Assembly (NCBI GenBank): GCA_032622095.1
Contig: CP136063.1
Span: 72,331,980 to 72,395,979, forward strand
Length of the DNA: 64,000 nucleotides
Source of the DNA: Siphonodentalium dalli
Taxonomy: Eukaryota; Mollusca; Scaphopoda; Gadilida; Siphonodentaliidae
Reading direction: 5' to 3'
Positions 36,983 to 48,546 of the stretch are shown one piece after another; position 1 is the first letter of the stretch, and each line of letters begins with the position of its first letter. The position numbers and the translations under genes are program-made. The notes under the pieces are model-generated. The model was not told the origin of the DNA, searched no databases, and saw only the letters and a program-made list of their open reading frames with translations.

Positions 36983-39900
36983 TATTGCCATCTGGACCTA
37001 TTTCAGGTTGTGCGGTTCCCATCCGTGTGCACATTTCCGTTGTCCCAACTCACGACCCCCCCCCCCCGTCCCAACTCACAATTTTTCAGTTATTTTAGTG
37101 CATGTTTCTTTATATTTTTGTTTTAGTTTATTTTCTCAATGATCCCACAGTTTGGTTTTTCAATTTGGGCAATGTTACTGAAAACAGTTTTTTATATCCG
37201 TCAAATGGTTGTGGATATACAGACAAAAAAACCAACACTTCCAAATTAACAATGATGAATAATTCTAGAACAGAAAATCAGAAGAAAAAAAACGATTGAA
37301 CACCCAATTGATTGCCCTCAAAGTAGTGAACATCCATACAAAATGTCATTGAGATCGTCAACCGGTGGTGGAGATATCTGCTCAAATGGACAAAAAAACA
37401 TTTCCACACAAACAAAAATTATTAACCCTAGAACGGAAAATTCAGGAAAAAAGATTGAACACTCAGTTGAATGCCCTCATAGTAGTGAACATCCATCCAA
37501 ATTTCATTCAGATCCGACAACCGTTGTTTCAGATATCTGCCCGGACAGATGGAAAAACCGACAGATAAATGCCTGGACGGACGAGGTTAATCCAGTATAT
37601 ACCCCCCCCCCATTCTCTTCGACAGTGGAGGTATAATGGAACATATATGACTTTGGCAGCTGCATTATGGATGGCCAAGTCCCTGTCTGTCTGAAAATAA
37701 ACAACTTGCAGTTAGATTAAACACCTCTGCTTATATGGGTTTCAATGAAGTCCAGTCTATGTATTTTACAACCCCTTTTCATCGCTTCTTTGCGATTGAT
37801 GCTAAATTAGTGTTCGATTGTTTTTTCAAAACCACAAGTTCCAGAAGAACAAAGGATAATCAAATGGAAATGGAACTAGAGGTGTGACTGTCCCAATGCA
37901 TGGGACTAAGGATACCCCCTCCCCCATGTTTTTAAAACACCTTTATACTAGCTGAAACAGGCTCCTTTTGGGAGCCTCTATTCAGCATTGGAGGAGCCTT
38001 TGGCCTCTTTGTGCATTAGGGGCCGTGCGCATGACAGATCCCACTCTTTTATATATATTGATAATATTATGCCACTTAAATATATCATCGGACAAATAGG
38101 TTCATATTGGACTTATTTGGTTCTGATATAAGCCCATAGTGGACTAATACCCATTATTCTGATGGATGGCACGGGCCACCGTGAAAACACATATATAAAG
38201 AGCGTACATCTGGTGCTGAAATAGACCCATTGTGAGCGTATTTGTTTATTGTTATTTATTTAATTAATTTTTTTTAAATCAAAATTTTGTAAAACTAACA
38301 CCGTTATAACCTCCGCCAAGGTACCGCGAGTCACCACACCACATTTAGTTGAAATCGGACCAGCAGTCGGGGAGAAAAATCCGGACAGACAGACGGACAG
38401 ACTGATCCTACTCTTTTATATATATAGATATGCAATATTTATAGATGCATGCATCCATTTTGTAACTCATCCTGTTTTGTATATAGCGTATATATTTTAC
38501 TTGTTCCACACTTTGTACTGTGGCTTTGCAAGTAAATTCAATAGCAAGGATATCCATATGCTACAGGTTTTGTTCAGTCCTAGCCTTGAAATAGTGTGTC
38601 TGTCATTTGCAGAATGAGGTCCACAGAGGGTGAATTTAGTTATGCTACCCCGCATAGCGGGCTAACATCACCAAATTCACCCTCTGGGAACCTCATTCTG
38701 CTGAGGTGTAAGCAGAATGAGGTCCCCAGAGGGTGAATTTGGTGATGCTAGCCCACTATGCGGGGTAGCATCACTAAATTCACCCTCTGGGGACCTCATT
38801 CTGCAAATGACAGACACACTATTTCAAGGCTTGGTTCAGTCATAACAGGTTGGAGGGAGGGTAGTCGGATACTCTGTGTGGTACACTTGTTTATACTGTG
38901 CAGCTGTAATATGATAATGCATTTTACTAGAAAAGGAAGTTACAGGATAAACGATTCATTTCTTAGAAATTGTTGTGTGTTTGAGCTAACAAAGAAAAAA
39001 AAGCCACAGCATTTTTGAAATCAGTCAAGCCTGCAAATAGTGTGTCTGTCATTTGCATAATGAGGTCCTGAAGGGTGAATTTAGTGACGTTATCGTGCAA
39101 GGCAGGCTAGTGTCACCAAATTCACCCTTGAGGGAACCTCATTCTGCTTAGGCCTCAACTGATATGAGAGAGATTGAAGTTCCCCAGTTGAATTAAGTCG
39201 GTCATGTTCACCCATTAGTCACCTCAATTATGCATTTTATCTTCTGCAAATTAGGGGAGATAAAATCTTCCCAGAAGGGAAAAACTAAAAAAAATGTTAA
39301 TTTGAAACTGTAGGTACTTCCCAGAAGATGAGGCATAAGCAGAATGAGGTCCCCAGAGGGTCAATTTAGTGATGATGGCACACTGTGCGGAATAGCATCA
39401 CCAATTCACCCTCTGGGGACCTCATTCAGCAAATGACAGACACACTATTGCAGGCTTGAAATTATAGCAAAATAAAAGATCAATATAAACAAATTGTTTA
39501 GTTCTCACTCCCTCTCTAAAATATTCTGAAATCCTCCCCTATAACTTTTGATATGATCCATGTCCCTCTTTTATATAATGTCTAATTTCATCAATTTAAG
39601 CCTTTCTCTACTAAATACTCATTGATTTAGGAAATGTTGAGAACTTGAGATAACTTCAACAATGGACAATTTTCCTAACATTTCCCATAAAAACATGAAT
39701 CCTTCTGCACATGTATTATCGTTTTGCCCGTCTGGCTTGAACACCCCTCCAAATCAAAAATAGACCATTCCAATATATACTTTTATAACTGGGTGGGAGA
39801 ATCCATTTAGTGAAGAAAGGGTTAATGTTCTGTGCTAAGGCATGTGGCTGAGGTGTTACATGGAGTGGGATGCCTAATACTAATCATCTTGTCAATGGTT

Positions 39901-40864
39901 CACTGGGTTGCCACAGGGGCCATGAAATCTCTATACCCTGCAAATCAATACATAAGCAGTGATGACGCACAAGTACACTGACTGAAGCTTGAATTATCAT
40001 CTTACAAGGTCAATGTGAGTTGATGTTAAACCTGGTTTACTTTGTTTCTGAAATTAAGGCAAAACCTGGCAAAATTCAATCAGATGAAATAAAGGTTATG
40101 AATATTGATAAATAGGGGGATTTTCCCACAAGTCCTACTAACCCTGACTAACCCATCAAAAATAGAGGTGATAGCTAGGTCCAAATTATCATGAGCTAGT
40201 GCTCAGCAATTTTGTCAAAATCAATCTTAGCCATTTTTTGGAAATGTGGAGTAATAATTACTCTTAGCTTCGAAAACTAGCCAAGATGAATACTTTTTTA
40301 ACAAAATATAAAAAATTCAATTGAACCTTTCCAAAAGTAAATACTCATTAGCGAGTAATTCCCTTAGGAAATGTTCAGATAATAAGTTCAACAAACGTTT
40401 GTTGAACTTATTATCTGAACGTTTCCCCATCAATGAATATGTATCCTTCAGCACTTGTATCAACTTTTCGTCTGAGTGTGGTCTGCAAATTTATCCTGAG
40501 CACCCCTCCAAATAGATAATAGACCATTCCAATGTACACTTGTATGAATGAGTGAGAGAGTCCATTTAGTATAGAAAGGTTTAATTCATCTACCCACCAC
40601 AAGGTTTCAAAAAATTCTGGAATCCAATAAATGATTTATTCTGGCCTAAGATAATTCATTCTGGGTATTTGGCTATTTACTTAAGTCATCCAATATATAA
40701 CCAGAACATTACCACAATCAAATAGCAAATATTGTGTGTGTGCACTCAACGTGAATTTATTGTAAAGATATGTTCATTTTGGCTCTAACTGTCTTTAATA
40801 GCAGTGCGAGTTTCAACAAGGAAGTTAGTGAACAGACTACCCACTGCATGGACTAAAAACAAGC

Positions 40865-40958
40865 ATGATTTCTGCAATAATAGCTACAGTATTTGTGCTT
40901 TTGGTGAATCTCGTTGACAGCAATACCATCAACAAGTTAGATAAAACAAGATACAAAG
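40865..40958 (+). CDS. Signal-peptide first exon, array copy 4 (partial gene)
   Basis: 31 codons plus one base to the GTGAGA donor. Relative to copy 1 it has Ser13 to Leu (two base changes), Ser15 to Asn and His18 to Asp; the SNTINKLDKTRYK tail is identical. It is the most diverged copy, the only one without MITE V upstream, and the nearest of the four to the receptor-like exons at 55720 onward. Its leader has the ordinary GTCTTTAATAGCAGTGCGAG sequence at the place where MITE V sits elsewhere. Confidence 0.7.
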
Positions 40959-41051
40959 GTGAGAGAAATATAGAATATGTGACTTAACCCTTTGAGTGCC
41001 ACGGGCCGATTTACGTTCTGTAAAATCAAATTATTTTTTTTGGTTGAATTT

Positions 41052-41519
41052 TATTAATTCAATATTAACTCTTCCACGACTGTAGCTTCCTGCAATTTTG
41101 CGAAAACCCTGTGCCAATGCATTATCTTATATATGCGAGTCTCCCATAGGGAACCTCACATATATAAGAGAATACATTGGCCTAACAATATTTACATTGA
41201 CCTTGTAAGCCAGTGAAGGGAAAAAAAGAATATGTGACATGAACCTTTAATGACAGGAGCTGCGCTGGTGCAGCATTAAAGATCATGTTCCAGTGTATTC
41301 TCTTTGTAGATGCAAGTTTCCCATGGGGAGCCTCACATTCATTAAAGAAAATTCACTGACTTGCAAAATCAAGGCAAATATTGTTAGGCTATGGGCGACT
41401 CGCATATATAAGAGAATGCATTGGCACAAGGTTTTCGCTAAATTTCTGGAAGCTACAGTCATGAAAAGGTTAATTCATCATCAACTAAAATGTTATAGAG
41501 ATGGATTAATTCAATATTA
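41052..41519 (+). repeat. Partial fifth array unit
   Basis: Starts like units 2-4 (TATTAATTCAATATTAACTC) and carries reduced family C hairpins. It ends near 41519 after a second copy of the ATGTTATAGA-GATGGATTAATTC block. It contains no exon. Confidence 0.7.
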
Positions 41520-41569
41520 AAAGGCATGGCAAATTTTTCCATAATTCCAGACATGAAGCCATTTTGAAA

Positions 41570-41751
41570 TACAGTAATGCCCTTAATAACCGACTCCTTA
41601 ACCACAGCAGAATTATGGGTAACTTTTCAGGATTTAGTCTCACTGAGAGCTTTCCGATGAATGGCAACAAACCATATTTCCGACTAATTCCTGAAAAATT
41701 ACCCATAATTCTGCTGTGGATAAGGAGTGGATTATTTAGAGCATTACTGTA
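41570..41751. mobile_element. Foldback MITE family A
   Basis: Same ends as 393-607, with a deletion near the turn so the two arms are unequal. Confidence 0.75.
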
Positions 41752-41796
41752 AATCCAATGGAATCTTATCAACTAAATTTTATGGACATCTGTTTG

Positions 41797-41916
41797 GCTT
41801 CACCATTTCTCTGGAATAAATTGCCTGCTCACTTCAGGGCACCCCAGTCGCTCAAAATGTTCACATCTAAACTTAAAACGCATCTGTTTCAACGTGTGTA
41901 TCATCCGATCCACTGA
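41797..41916 (+). pseudogene. 3' end of a 5'-truncated LINE reverse transcriptase ORF
   Basis: The frame reads ASPFLWNKLPAHFRAPQSLK followed by MFTSKLKTHLFQ and a stop at 41914-41916. The WN-LP and SKLKTHLF pattern is the conserved C-terminus of CR1/L2/Jockey-like LINE proteins. Only about 39 codons remain, as expected of a 5'-truncated insertion. The following 130 bp (TGTAAAGCCTAAGAGCTCTA and a TTTATTTATTATTTATTAC tail, ending near 42060) look like its 3' UTR. Confidence 0.8.
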
Positions 41917-42084
41917 TGGTAGCCAGATGAGCAGCTCATTGTACATAATTGATATTTCTTACTATGTTCTAATCATCATTATATATGTATTGATGTAAAG
42001 CCTAAGAGCTCTATGAGGATTTACGGCTTTAAACTAAATTTATTTATTATTTATTACAAGCCTGAGTATAAGGTGCCTATCATT

Positions 42085-42475
42085 TGCAGAATGAGGTCCC
42101 CAGAGGGTGAATTTAGTGACACTCTCCCGCATAATGGGCTAGCATCACCAAATTCACCCTCTGGGGACCTCATTCTGCATGGAGGAGACCTAGACTCAGA
42201 TTGAAGTTCCCAAATGGTGAATATTGTGATGTATACCCATTGGGAACCTCGATTATGCAATGTGTGGTCTGCCAATTGGAAATATAAAGAAACTAAACTA
42301 ACAAAGAAATAGAATCTATGTGAAGAAGTTTTTATAGAAATTTGATTATAAAGAAGCTTTCTGGAGAAGATGAGGCCTAAGCAGAATCAGGTCCCCAGAG
42401 GGTGAATTTAGTGATGCTAGCCTGATATGCATGATAGCATCAATAAATTCACTGTTGGGGACCTCATTCTGCAAA
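42085..42475. repeat. Family B hairpins outside the array
   Basis: Two palindromes (about 42085-42180 and 42382-42475) with the CAGAATGAGGTCC / GGACCTCATTCTG ends. Between them is the block (TTCCCAAATGG) that also separates the pair in unit 1 near 8735, in inverted order, so this region is an inverted relic of 8521-8902. Confidence 0.65.
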
Positions 42476-42479
42476 TGAC

Positions 42480-43800
42480 AGGCTCACTAAACTCAGGTAG
42501 TGGTGGCCACACGGCACACGCCAGGGAGGGACCCATACCTGGCCTATATGTGCTATAAACACTGTATTACACACTCACATTTGAAGATGTCACGTGACCA
42601 TAGTGATTACCATTCATTTCTTTGTGTGGTCACATACATGTATATACAGGTAATGCATTAAAAATTTAATATAAACAGCGTCTTATGTTAATGGTCTTAT
42701 AACTATATTTAGACCTGTTAAATTATTGCAACCATGTTGGCCACACCATAGTGGTCACGTGATAAAACAAAATAACTCATACAAAAAATTCATACTATTT
42801 GGATAACAATATGAAAGCTTAGCCTTTTGTGATATTAATTCAACCACAGTTATTATTCACAAGTCTAAGCTGTTACGTACTGTACATATACATGTAGTAA
42901 GGTAGTATATCTTGAGTTCCAGTTATTTGACTGCCAATACATATGGTATTGTAATTATTAGTTGCTTGTTCATTATTAGTTGCTTTGATATTCAATTGAT
43001 ATAGCAGGATAGAGCAATGTAACTATAAAAAGTAGCTTTTGGTATTAAAGTCTCAACCTATTCCATATGCAACATAAAGCTAGAATATAAACATGACTAA
43101 TGTGAACTTTGTTCTTGAAACTAATTATAAATCATACAAACCTGGATCAAACTGCACAGGGTAATCTATGCAACTCTGTTCATGCAAACTTTCTCAAAGT
43201 CACATATCTCAATTGGACAGTCTGATCCAGGATGCTTGTTCTTATAATTGGGTTTCCATGTGATACATCCAGTAAACCGCATTGCACAGGGGGCACCTAG
43301 TATACGGACTGTTTGTACAAGGTGACCGTGGCTTGGCTATCTCCGCTGGCTTTAAACTAAACTTGTAAAAAAAATTACAGTTTGATACAGGAATGAATGT
43401 TGTGTGAGTGGTATTTTTCAACTCAATCGAACACCCACTGATAATAAGTTAATAATACTACCAATTCTTCACTAATATTGGTATATGTCAATCTGCACAC
43501 CAACATGACATACATACATGTATTTAGACTGTGAGCTGCTGTGAGAGTGACTTTCCTTGGGTCCCATCATACCCATGTGCAGATATATATCACAGAAATA
43601 GGGGAGGTGAAATTTGTTCTACCCCTATTACTACAGTATTACTATTGGGCCTTGGCTCTAAAACATCTTATACTATTGTTATATAAAAGAATATGGAGTT
43701 ATTGAGGATATCAGGACATGTATTACCTCATAATTATTATGTTTTATGGCATTATGCCCAATGTGTTTAAGAGCATGCATTCAGCATTTCCACATTTTAT
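42480..43800. other. Quiet region, little repeat content
   Basis: Least repetitive stretch of the left half. No supported exon on the + strand. On the minus strand a Cys-rich open frame (43308 to 43166) follows a possible AG acceptor but ends in a stop. It is described as a weak candidate, not annotated as a gene. Confidence 0.4.
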
Positions 43801-45820
43801 ACTAATAGAATTATCTCCATTTAGAGGTTTATTAAAATGCTGGAATAGTATTAAATAATAAGAAACAGAACAATTCTTTGCTAGGCTATGATTTGGTTTA
43901 TATTTTATGTTTTTTGGTGAGATTTTGGGGGTGGGTCCCAAAAATTGGGTGGAAAAAAAAGAAGAAAATTGCAGGTAGAGGGGTGGTGGGTCCCCGTTCG
44001 CCCTATATATGTAAAACAAATTCGCGACCCCCCCCCCCCTGTGAACTTTGGAATAAATTAATGGCTCCCATCTAAAAGATCTAAGATCCATACAAATTAT
44101 GAAGTTTGTTGATGATCGGATGATCATGTAGGGTGTGCCATAGGAAATTGTTGGTGGACAGATGCATGGACGGACGACAGATGGCAACCCATGGCAATAG
44201 CTCAGAATTGACTTTGTCAAGTTAAGGTAATAATTGATGGCTCCCATCTAGTGGTCATCCTGAAGATCCATATGATGTTTGATGATAATCCGATGAGGGA
44301 TGTGACCTGTAGGGTGTGCCAAAAGAAATTGTTGATGGATGGACAATGGACAGTAACCAATCGCAATGGCTTGAGCTAAAATGAAAGTGTGAATGACACT
44401 GAAGCTCAACTTGTCAAATGTTACAATTAAATGGAGCGATAAGGAATGTGGAAAGTTGTTATGTCTAAGTAATACTAAATGTCCACATGTCAGTGGCCAA
44501 GTTTTTCAGAATCATTCAAATTCAAAAACTTTAATCTTAAAACTTGGATGTCAGATGAGCTTCTTATTTTGTGCATTAGATTAGACGATCATTCAATCAT
44601 AAAAAATCATTTCATAGAACTGGAAGTGGAATTGCCAACAAAAATCCCCCCCCCCACCATGCAACCAACCAATTCAGATTCCAGATTTTTGTTGGCAATT
44701 CCACTTCCAGTTCTATAAAATGATTGTTTATGATTGAAGGATCGTCTAATCTAATGCACAAAGTAAGATGCTCATCTGACATCCAAGTTTTAAGAATGAA
44801 GTTATTCGCCCCCCCCCCCACCACTACTAATAGAATTATCTCCATTTAGAGGTTTATTAAAATGCTGGAATAGTATTAAATAATAAGAAACAGAACAATT
44901 CTTTGCTAGGCTATGATTTGGTTTATATTTTATGTTTTTTTGTGAGATTTTGGGGGTGGGTCCCAAAAATTGGGTGGAAAAAAAAAGAAGAAAATTGCAG
45001 GTAGAGGGGTGGTGGGTCCCCGTTCGCCCCTATATATGTAAAAACAATTCGCGACCCCCCCCCCCCCTGTGAACTTTGGAATAAATTAATGGCTCCCATC
45101 TAAAAGATCTAAGATCCATACAAATTATGAAGTTTGTTGATGATCGGATGATCATGTAGGGTGTGCCATAGGAAATTGTTGGTGGACAGATGCATGGACG
45201 GACGACAGATGGCAACCCATGGCAATAGCTCAGAATTGACTTTGTCAAGTTAAGGTAATAATTGATGGCTCCCATCTAGTGGTCATCCTGAAGATCCATA
45301 TGATGTTTGATGATAATCCGATGAGGGATGTGACCTGTAGGGTGTGCCAAAAGAAATTGTTGATGGATGGACAATGGACAGTAACCAATCGCAATGGCTT
45401 GAGCTAAAATGAAAGTGTGAATGACACTGAAGCTCAACTTGTCAAATGTTACAATTAAATGGAGCGATAAGGAATGTGGAAAGTTGTTATGTCTAAGTAA
45501 TACTAAATGTCCACATGTCAGTGGCCAAGTTTTTCAGATCATTCAAATTCAAAAACTTTAATCTTAAAACTTGGATGTCAGATGAGCTTCTTATTTTGTG
45601 CATTAGATTAGACGATCATTCAATCATAAAAAATCATTTCATAGAACTGGAAGTGGAATTGCCAACAAAAAATCCCCCCCCCCCCCCCACCATGCAACCA
45701 ACCAATTCAGATTCCAGATTTTTGTTGGCAATTCCACTTCCAGTTCTATAAAATGATTGTTTATGATTGAAGGATCGTCTAATCTAATGCACAAAGTAAG
45801 ATGCTCATCTGACATCCAAG
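43801..45820 (+). repeat. 1,025-bp tandem duplication, second copy cut by the gap
   Basis: Copy 1 (43801-44825) and copy 2 (44826 to at least 45820) are almost identical, including the C-runs, which differ in length. Each contains a foldback (arms about 44538-44645 and 44686-44794) around a C-run. Copy 2 stops inside the second arm of this foldback where the N run begins. The open frames crossing it on both strands are palindrome by-products. Confidence 0.85.
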
Positions 45821-45920
45821 NNNNNNNNNNNNNNNNNNNNNNNNNNNNNNNNNNNNNNNNNNNNNNNNNNNNNNNNNNNNNNNNNNNNNNNNNNNNNNNN
45901 NNNNNNNNNNNNNNNNNNNN
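45821..45920. other. Assembly gap, 100 N
   Basis: Exactly 100 N, the usual placeholder for a gap of unknown size. It starts in a foldback in the second copy of a tandem repeat and ends inside the Penelope-like fragment, so the copy number on the left and the 5' part on the right are unknown. Confidence 0.99.
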
Positions 45921-45922
45921 TT

Positions 45923-46330
45923 CAACCCAATGCAGATATGGACTGCAAATCACGGAACTTAATCTATATTATTATATGTTCTGGATGCCATAAATTTTAT
46001 GTGGGACAGACGGGCAACACTGTGTGTGAGCGCATGAGAATACACCGCCAACAAATCAAACAACCAGAGCTGAGACAAATTGATCTCAGCGAACATCTTG
46101 AAATTTGTGGCGGTTGCTCATTCACAGTGTTTCCATTATACAAAATGCTATCAATGGACCCATTGAAAAGAATTCGGACGGAAACAATGTTGATAAAAAA
46201 CACTTCGTCCGAAACTAAATTCAATTATTTACACAGAGAGGTAATTTCGGTGCACACGCCGAAATGCACAATTATAGACAAACACAAAAACAAATGCAAT
46301 GTATATACGTCATTGAGGCATCCGATATGA
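45923..46330 (+). pseudogene. Penelope-like element, GIY-YIG endonuclease 3' fragment
   Basis: The frame is open from the gap to a TGA at 46328-46330. It reads RNLIYIIICSGCHKFYVGQT, the GIY-YIG pair (here IYI and YVG) with the CSGC cysteines between them, then RMRIH (conserved Arg and His), EHLEICGG and ETMLIKNTSS, the usual order in the C-terminal endonuclease of Penelope-like retroelements. The reverse transcriptase would lie upstream, in or beyond the gap. The last 80 bp are part of the large palindrome and reappear inverted at 51992-52077. A stand-alone GIY-YIG gene is the alternative. Confidence 0.7.
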
Positions 46331-46499
46331 TACAAATATTCCTATATATCAGAACAGGATGAAAATAAACCGCTCACGTCGATTTAAATCCGATTTACAT
46401 TACACAATATTTCAATTTGCATAGGGATACAACCACCAAGAGAGTATGCAAGGAATGTATTAGTATTCATGTTGTCAAGAATATGCGAAGCCAAATTGA

Positions 46500-47010
46500 C
46501 ATTTAATAAATAATTGAGCTTAAGCGCAATAATGATATAAGGATTATCTAATTACGCTTAAGCGCAATAAGCAATATTCTTATTGTTCTTAAGTGCAGTT
46601 AGCTCTTATTGCGCTTAAGCTCAATAAGAATAATCCTTATTGCGATTAAGCATTGCGCTTAAGTGTAATAAGACACATTCCATAAACTCCCTGTTATTCA
46701 AATGTTATTGTCCATAGTGCGGTGTGTGGAGTTTATTGGTGAGGCCTATTCGGATTCTACTATTTGCAGAGGGGTGATGTCATGGGGAGATATTAATTAT
46801 GCTTAAGTGCAATAAGGATGTTATTGCGATTAAGCGCAAAATAAGGAATATATCTTATTGCGCTTAAATTCAATAAGGAATCCCTAATTGTACTTAAGCG
46901 CAATAAGGGAAAATCTAAGTGAGCTTAAGTGCAATAAGAGAAGATCTTATTGCACTTAAGCGCAATAGTGAATATCTAATTGCGCTTAAGCTCTATTATT
47001 TATTAAATAT
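46500..47010. repeat. GCGCTTAAGCGCAATAA motif array
   Basis: About a dozen or more copies of CTTAAGCGCAATAA or its reverse complement, spaced by 10-40 bp, with TTGCGCTTAAGCGCAA as the palindromic consensus. The array lies in the extra segment of the left palindrome arm and is absent from the right arm. Confidence 0.8.
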
Positions 47011-47511
47011 CAATTTGGCTCCCCATACAAGAAAGATGAAAGTTTCAATTCCAAATAATGTCAATCAAAAATACCAAAATTCGTTTCGTGCCATCTGTGC
47101 AAACTCAGATGCACACTTCAGATACATGTACATGTGAAACAAAATATTTGAATATGTTTGGTTGCAGCGACTGCACTGGGCATCATTATCATAAGTGGTT
47201 TTAGTAATACAATTGGCTATCTTGATACAGATTGGAAATAATCTGGTTCTTCTCGATAAATTTTCCAATCTGTTTCATGATAGGCAATATTATTACTAAA
47301 ACCACTTAACTGAGGATGTGGAGTTGGAAACAGAAAAGGAAGAATTTGTAAGATACATATCATGCAGATTTATGGAGACACGGACTTGTATTGTGAGTGT
47401 CCATTGTTTCAAATGTACTTGCTTCAGTGAGCGTGAACAAATTCTTATTTATTATCGAAATGGTCATGTATCGATCGGAGTGGCCTATTGAGATATCCCT
47501 CAACTCGCTCA

Positions 47512-47606
47512 TGCTGCTGGGTTCAAACCCGCGTCAATATCGTCTAGCCCATGCAGATTAGGATAATATTATCCACGGCCTAATTAACCACCTCGGCTAC
47601 GGGGAC
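47512..47606 (-). ncRNA. tRNA-like SINE head, left-arm copy (pseudogene)
   Basis: Read on the minus strand it begins GTCCCCGTAGCCGAGGTGGT, with an A-box (TAGCCGAGGTGG), then a B-box GGTTTGAACCC about 65 bp later (one mismatch to GGTTCRANNCC). The spacing and the GCCGAGGTGGTTAA D-arm resemble Ser/Leu tRNAs. The anticodon stem-loop is irregular, so it is not a functional tRNA. It probably derives from a tRNA-derived SINE. Confidence 0.55.
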
Positions 47607-48467
47607 ATCCTTAAAGGGGAAGCCCTATCATCAAGAGTTGGGAATCGTATCAGTCTGAACATTAGACGCCATGACCGTCTCATATCTCGCTACACTATCA
47701 TTGGGCTAAGAGTAGCGAGGTCGGAGACGGTTATACGTGGTGTCTGTCTGAACATGTGTTCGAAATATTGACACAGAGCGGATCAACAATTATAGTGGAA
47801 CAGCACGATGCACTACCTCCGAAATTGTATCTGTGACCATAAGATTATTGGTACTGGCGTTTATACCTTTGTTTTCGCTAGTGTGAGCTATGTTATAGAC
47901 GAAACGCGACATATTATAGTTTCTACTGAGTAGCTTTTATTTCATATTCTGTTGAATGAATTGTATGAAAAATTGGTGATCACCGCCTTGTATATATTCC
48001 CGAGGTTGGCACTCAAAGCTCGTTGCGTTTTCTGTATCGCATATCTCCTTCCTGGTCGCCTATATACTATACCCAGAAAACGTCGCTCTCCTTAAATGTA
48101 GTCCAAGCGTTTTCATACATGTAGTTTATTACGCGCGCCGCGTGTATACTAATGTACACATTCTTGTTTCGCCTGGGCGCTGCCATAGCGCTGGGGGTTC
48201 TATTTATAGAATGTTAATTATTGGGACACATTACAAATTGTAGTGCGACCCCGAGGCCGAGCTGTAGTGCGACCCCGATGCGTTTACATGATGTCAATAT
48301 TGTTGATTTTCGGTTTGTGATAAGCTATGCCAATTATAAATAAAAGAAATGAAAAAGATTCTATAATTACAATCATGGGTATATAATACACGTATATGCA
48401 TGATCTTGAGCGCGTTACAATTTCTGACTATGGTTTTCTTGTACACACTGCAATGCAATATACTTAC

Positions 48468-48546
48468 CAATATTGAGACATTCTACTGTCAGTGAGGTAT
48501 ATCCAACACAGAGAATGGTCGTGAATGCTAATAAGTTGGTCCACAT
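48468..48546 (-). CDS. Receptor-type signal-peptide exon, inverted copy
   Basis: This is an exact reverse-complement copy of the exon at 50584-50662: ATG, 26 codons plus one base, and a GTAAGT donor, all intact. It points left, away from the receptor-like exons at 55720 onward, and I see no exon it could join in this window. The promoter region differs from the right-arm copy: TATCAAA (48586-48592 on the + strand) replaces TATAAAA. It may be a silent by-product of the inverted duplication. Confidence 0.55.

Larger units (their letters stand above)
33952..41051 (+). repeat. Tandem array unit 4 (7.1 kb)
   Basis: Keeps both foldback A regions (half at 35190-35300, full at 36768-36982), the family B hairpins (35795-36172 and 38609-39430) and a single C-run. 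Left of its exon it differs: after TTGGCTATTT (about 40678) come 115 bp not in the other units, and MITE V is absent. The exon is at 40865. Confidence 0.85.

Noticed and set aside
46500-47010. CRISPR-like array
   Set aside because: The repeated motif is self-complementary, in mixed orientation and irregularly spaced, and the genome is eukaryotic.
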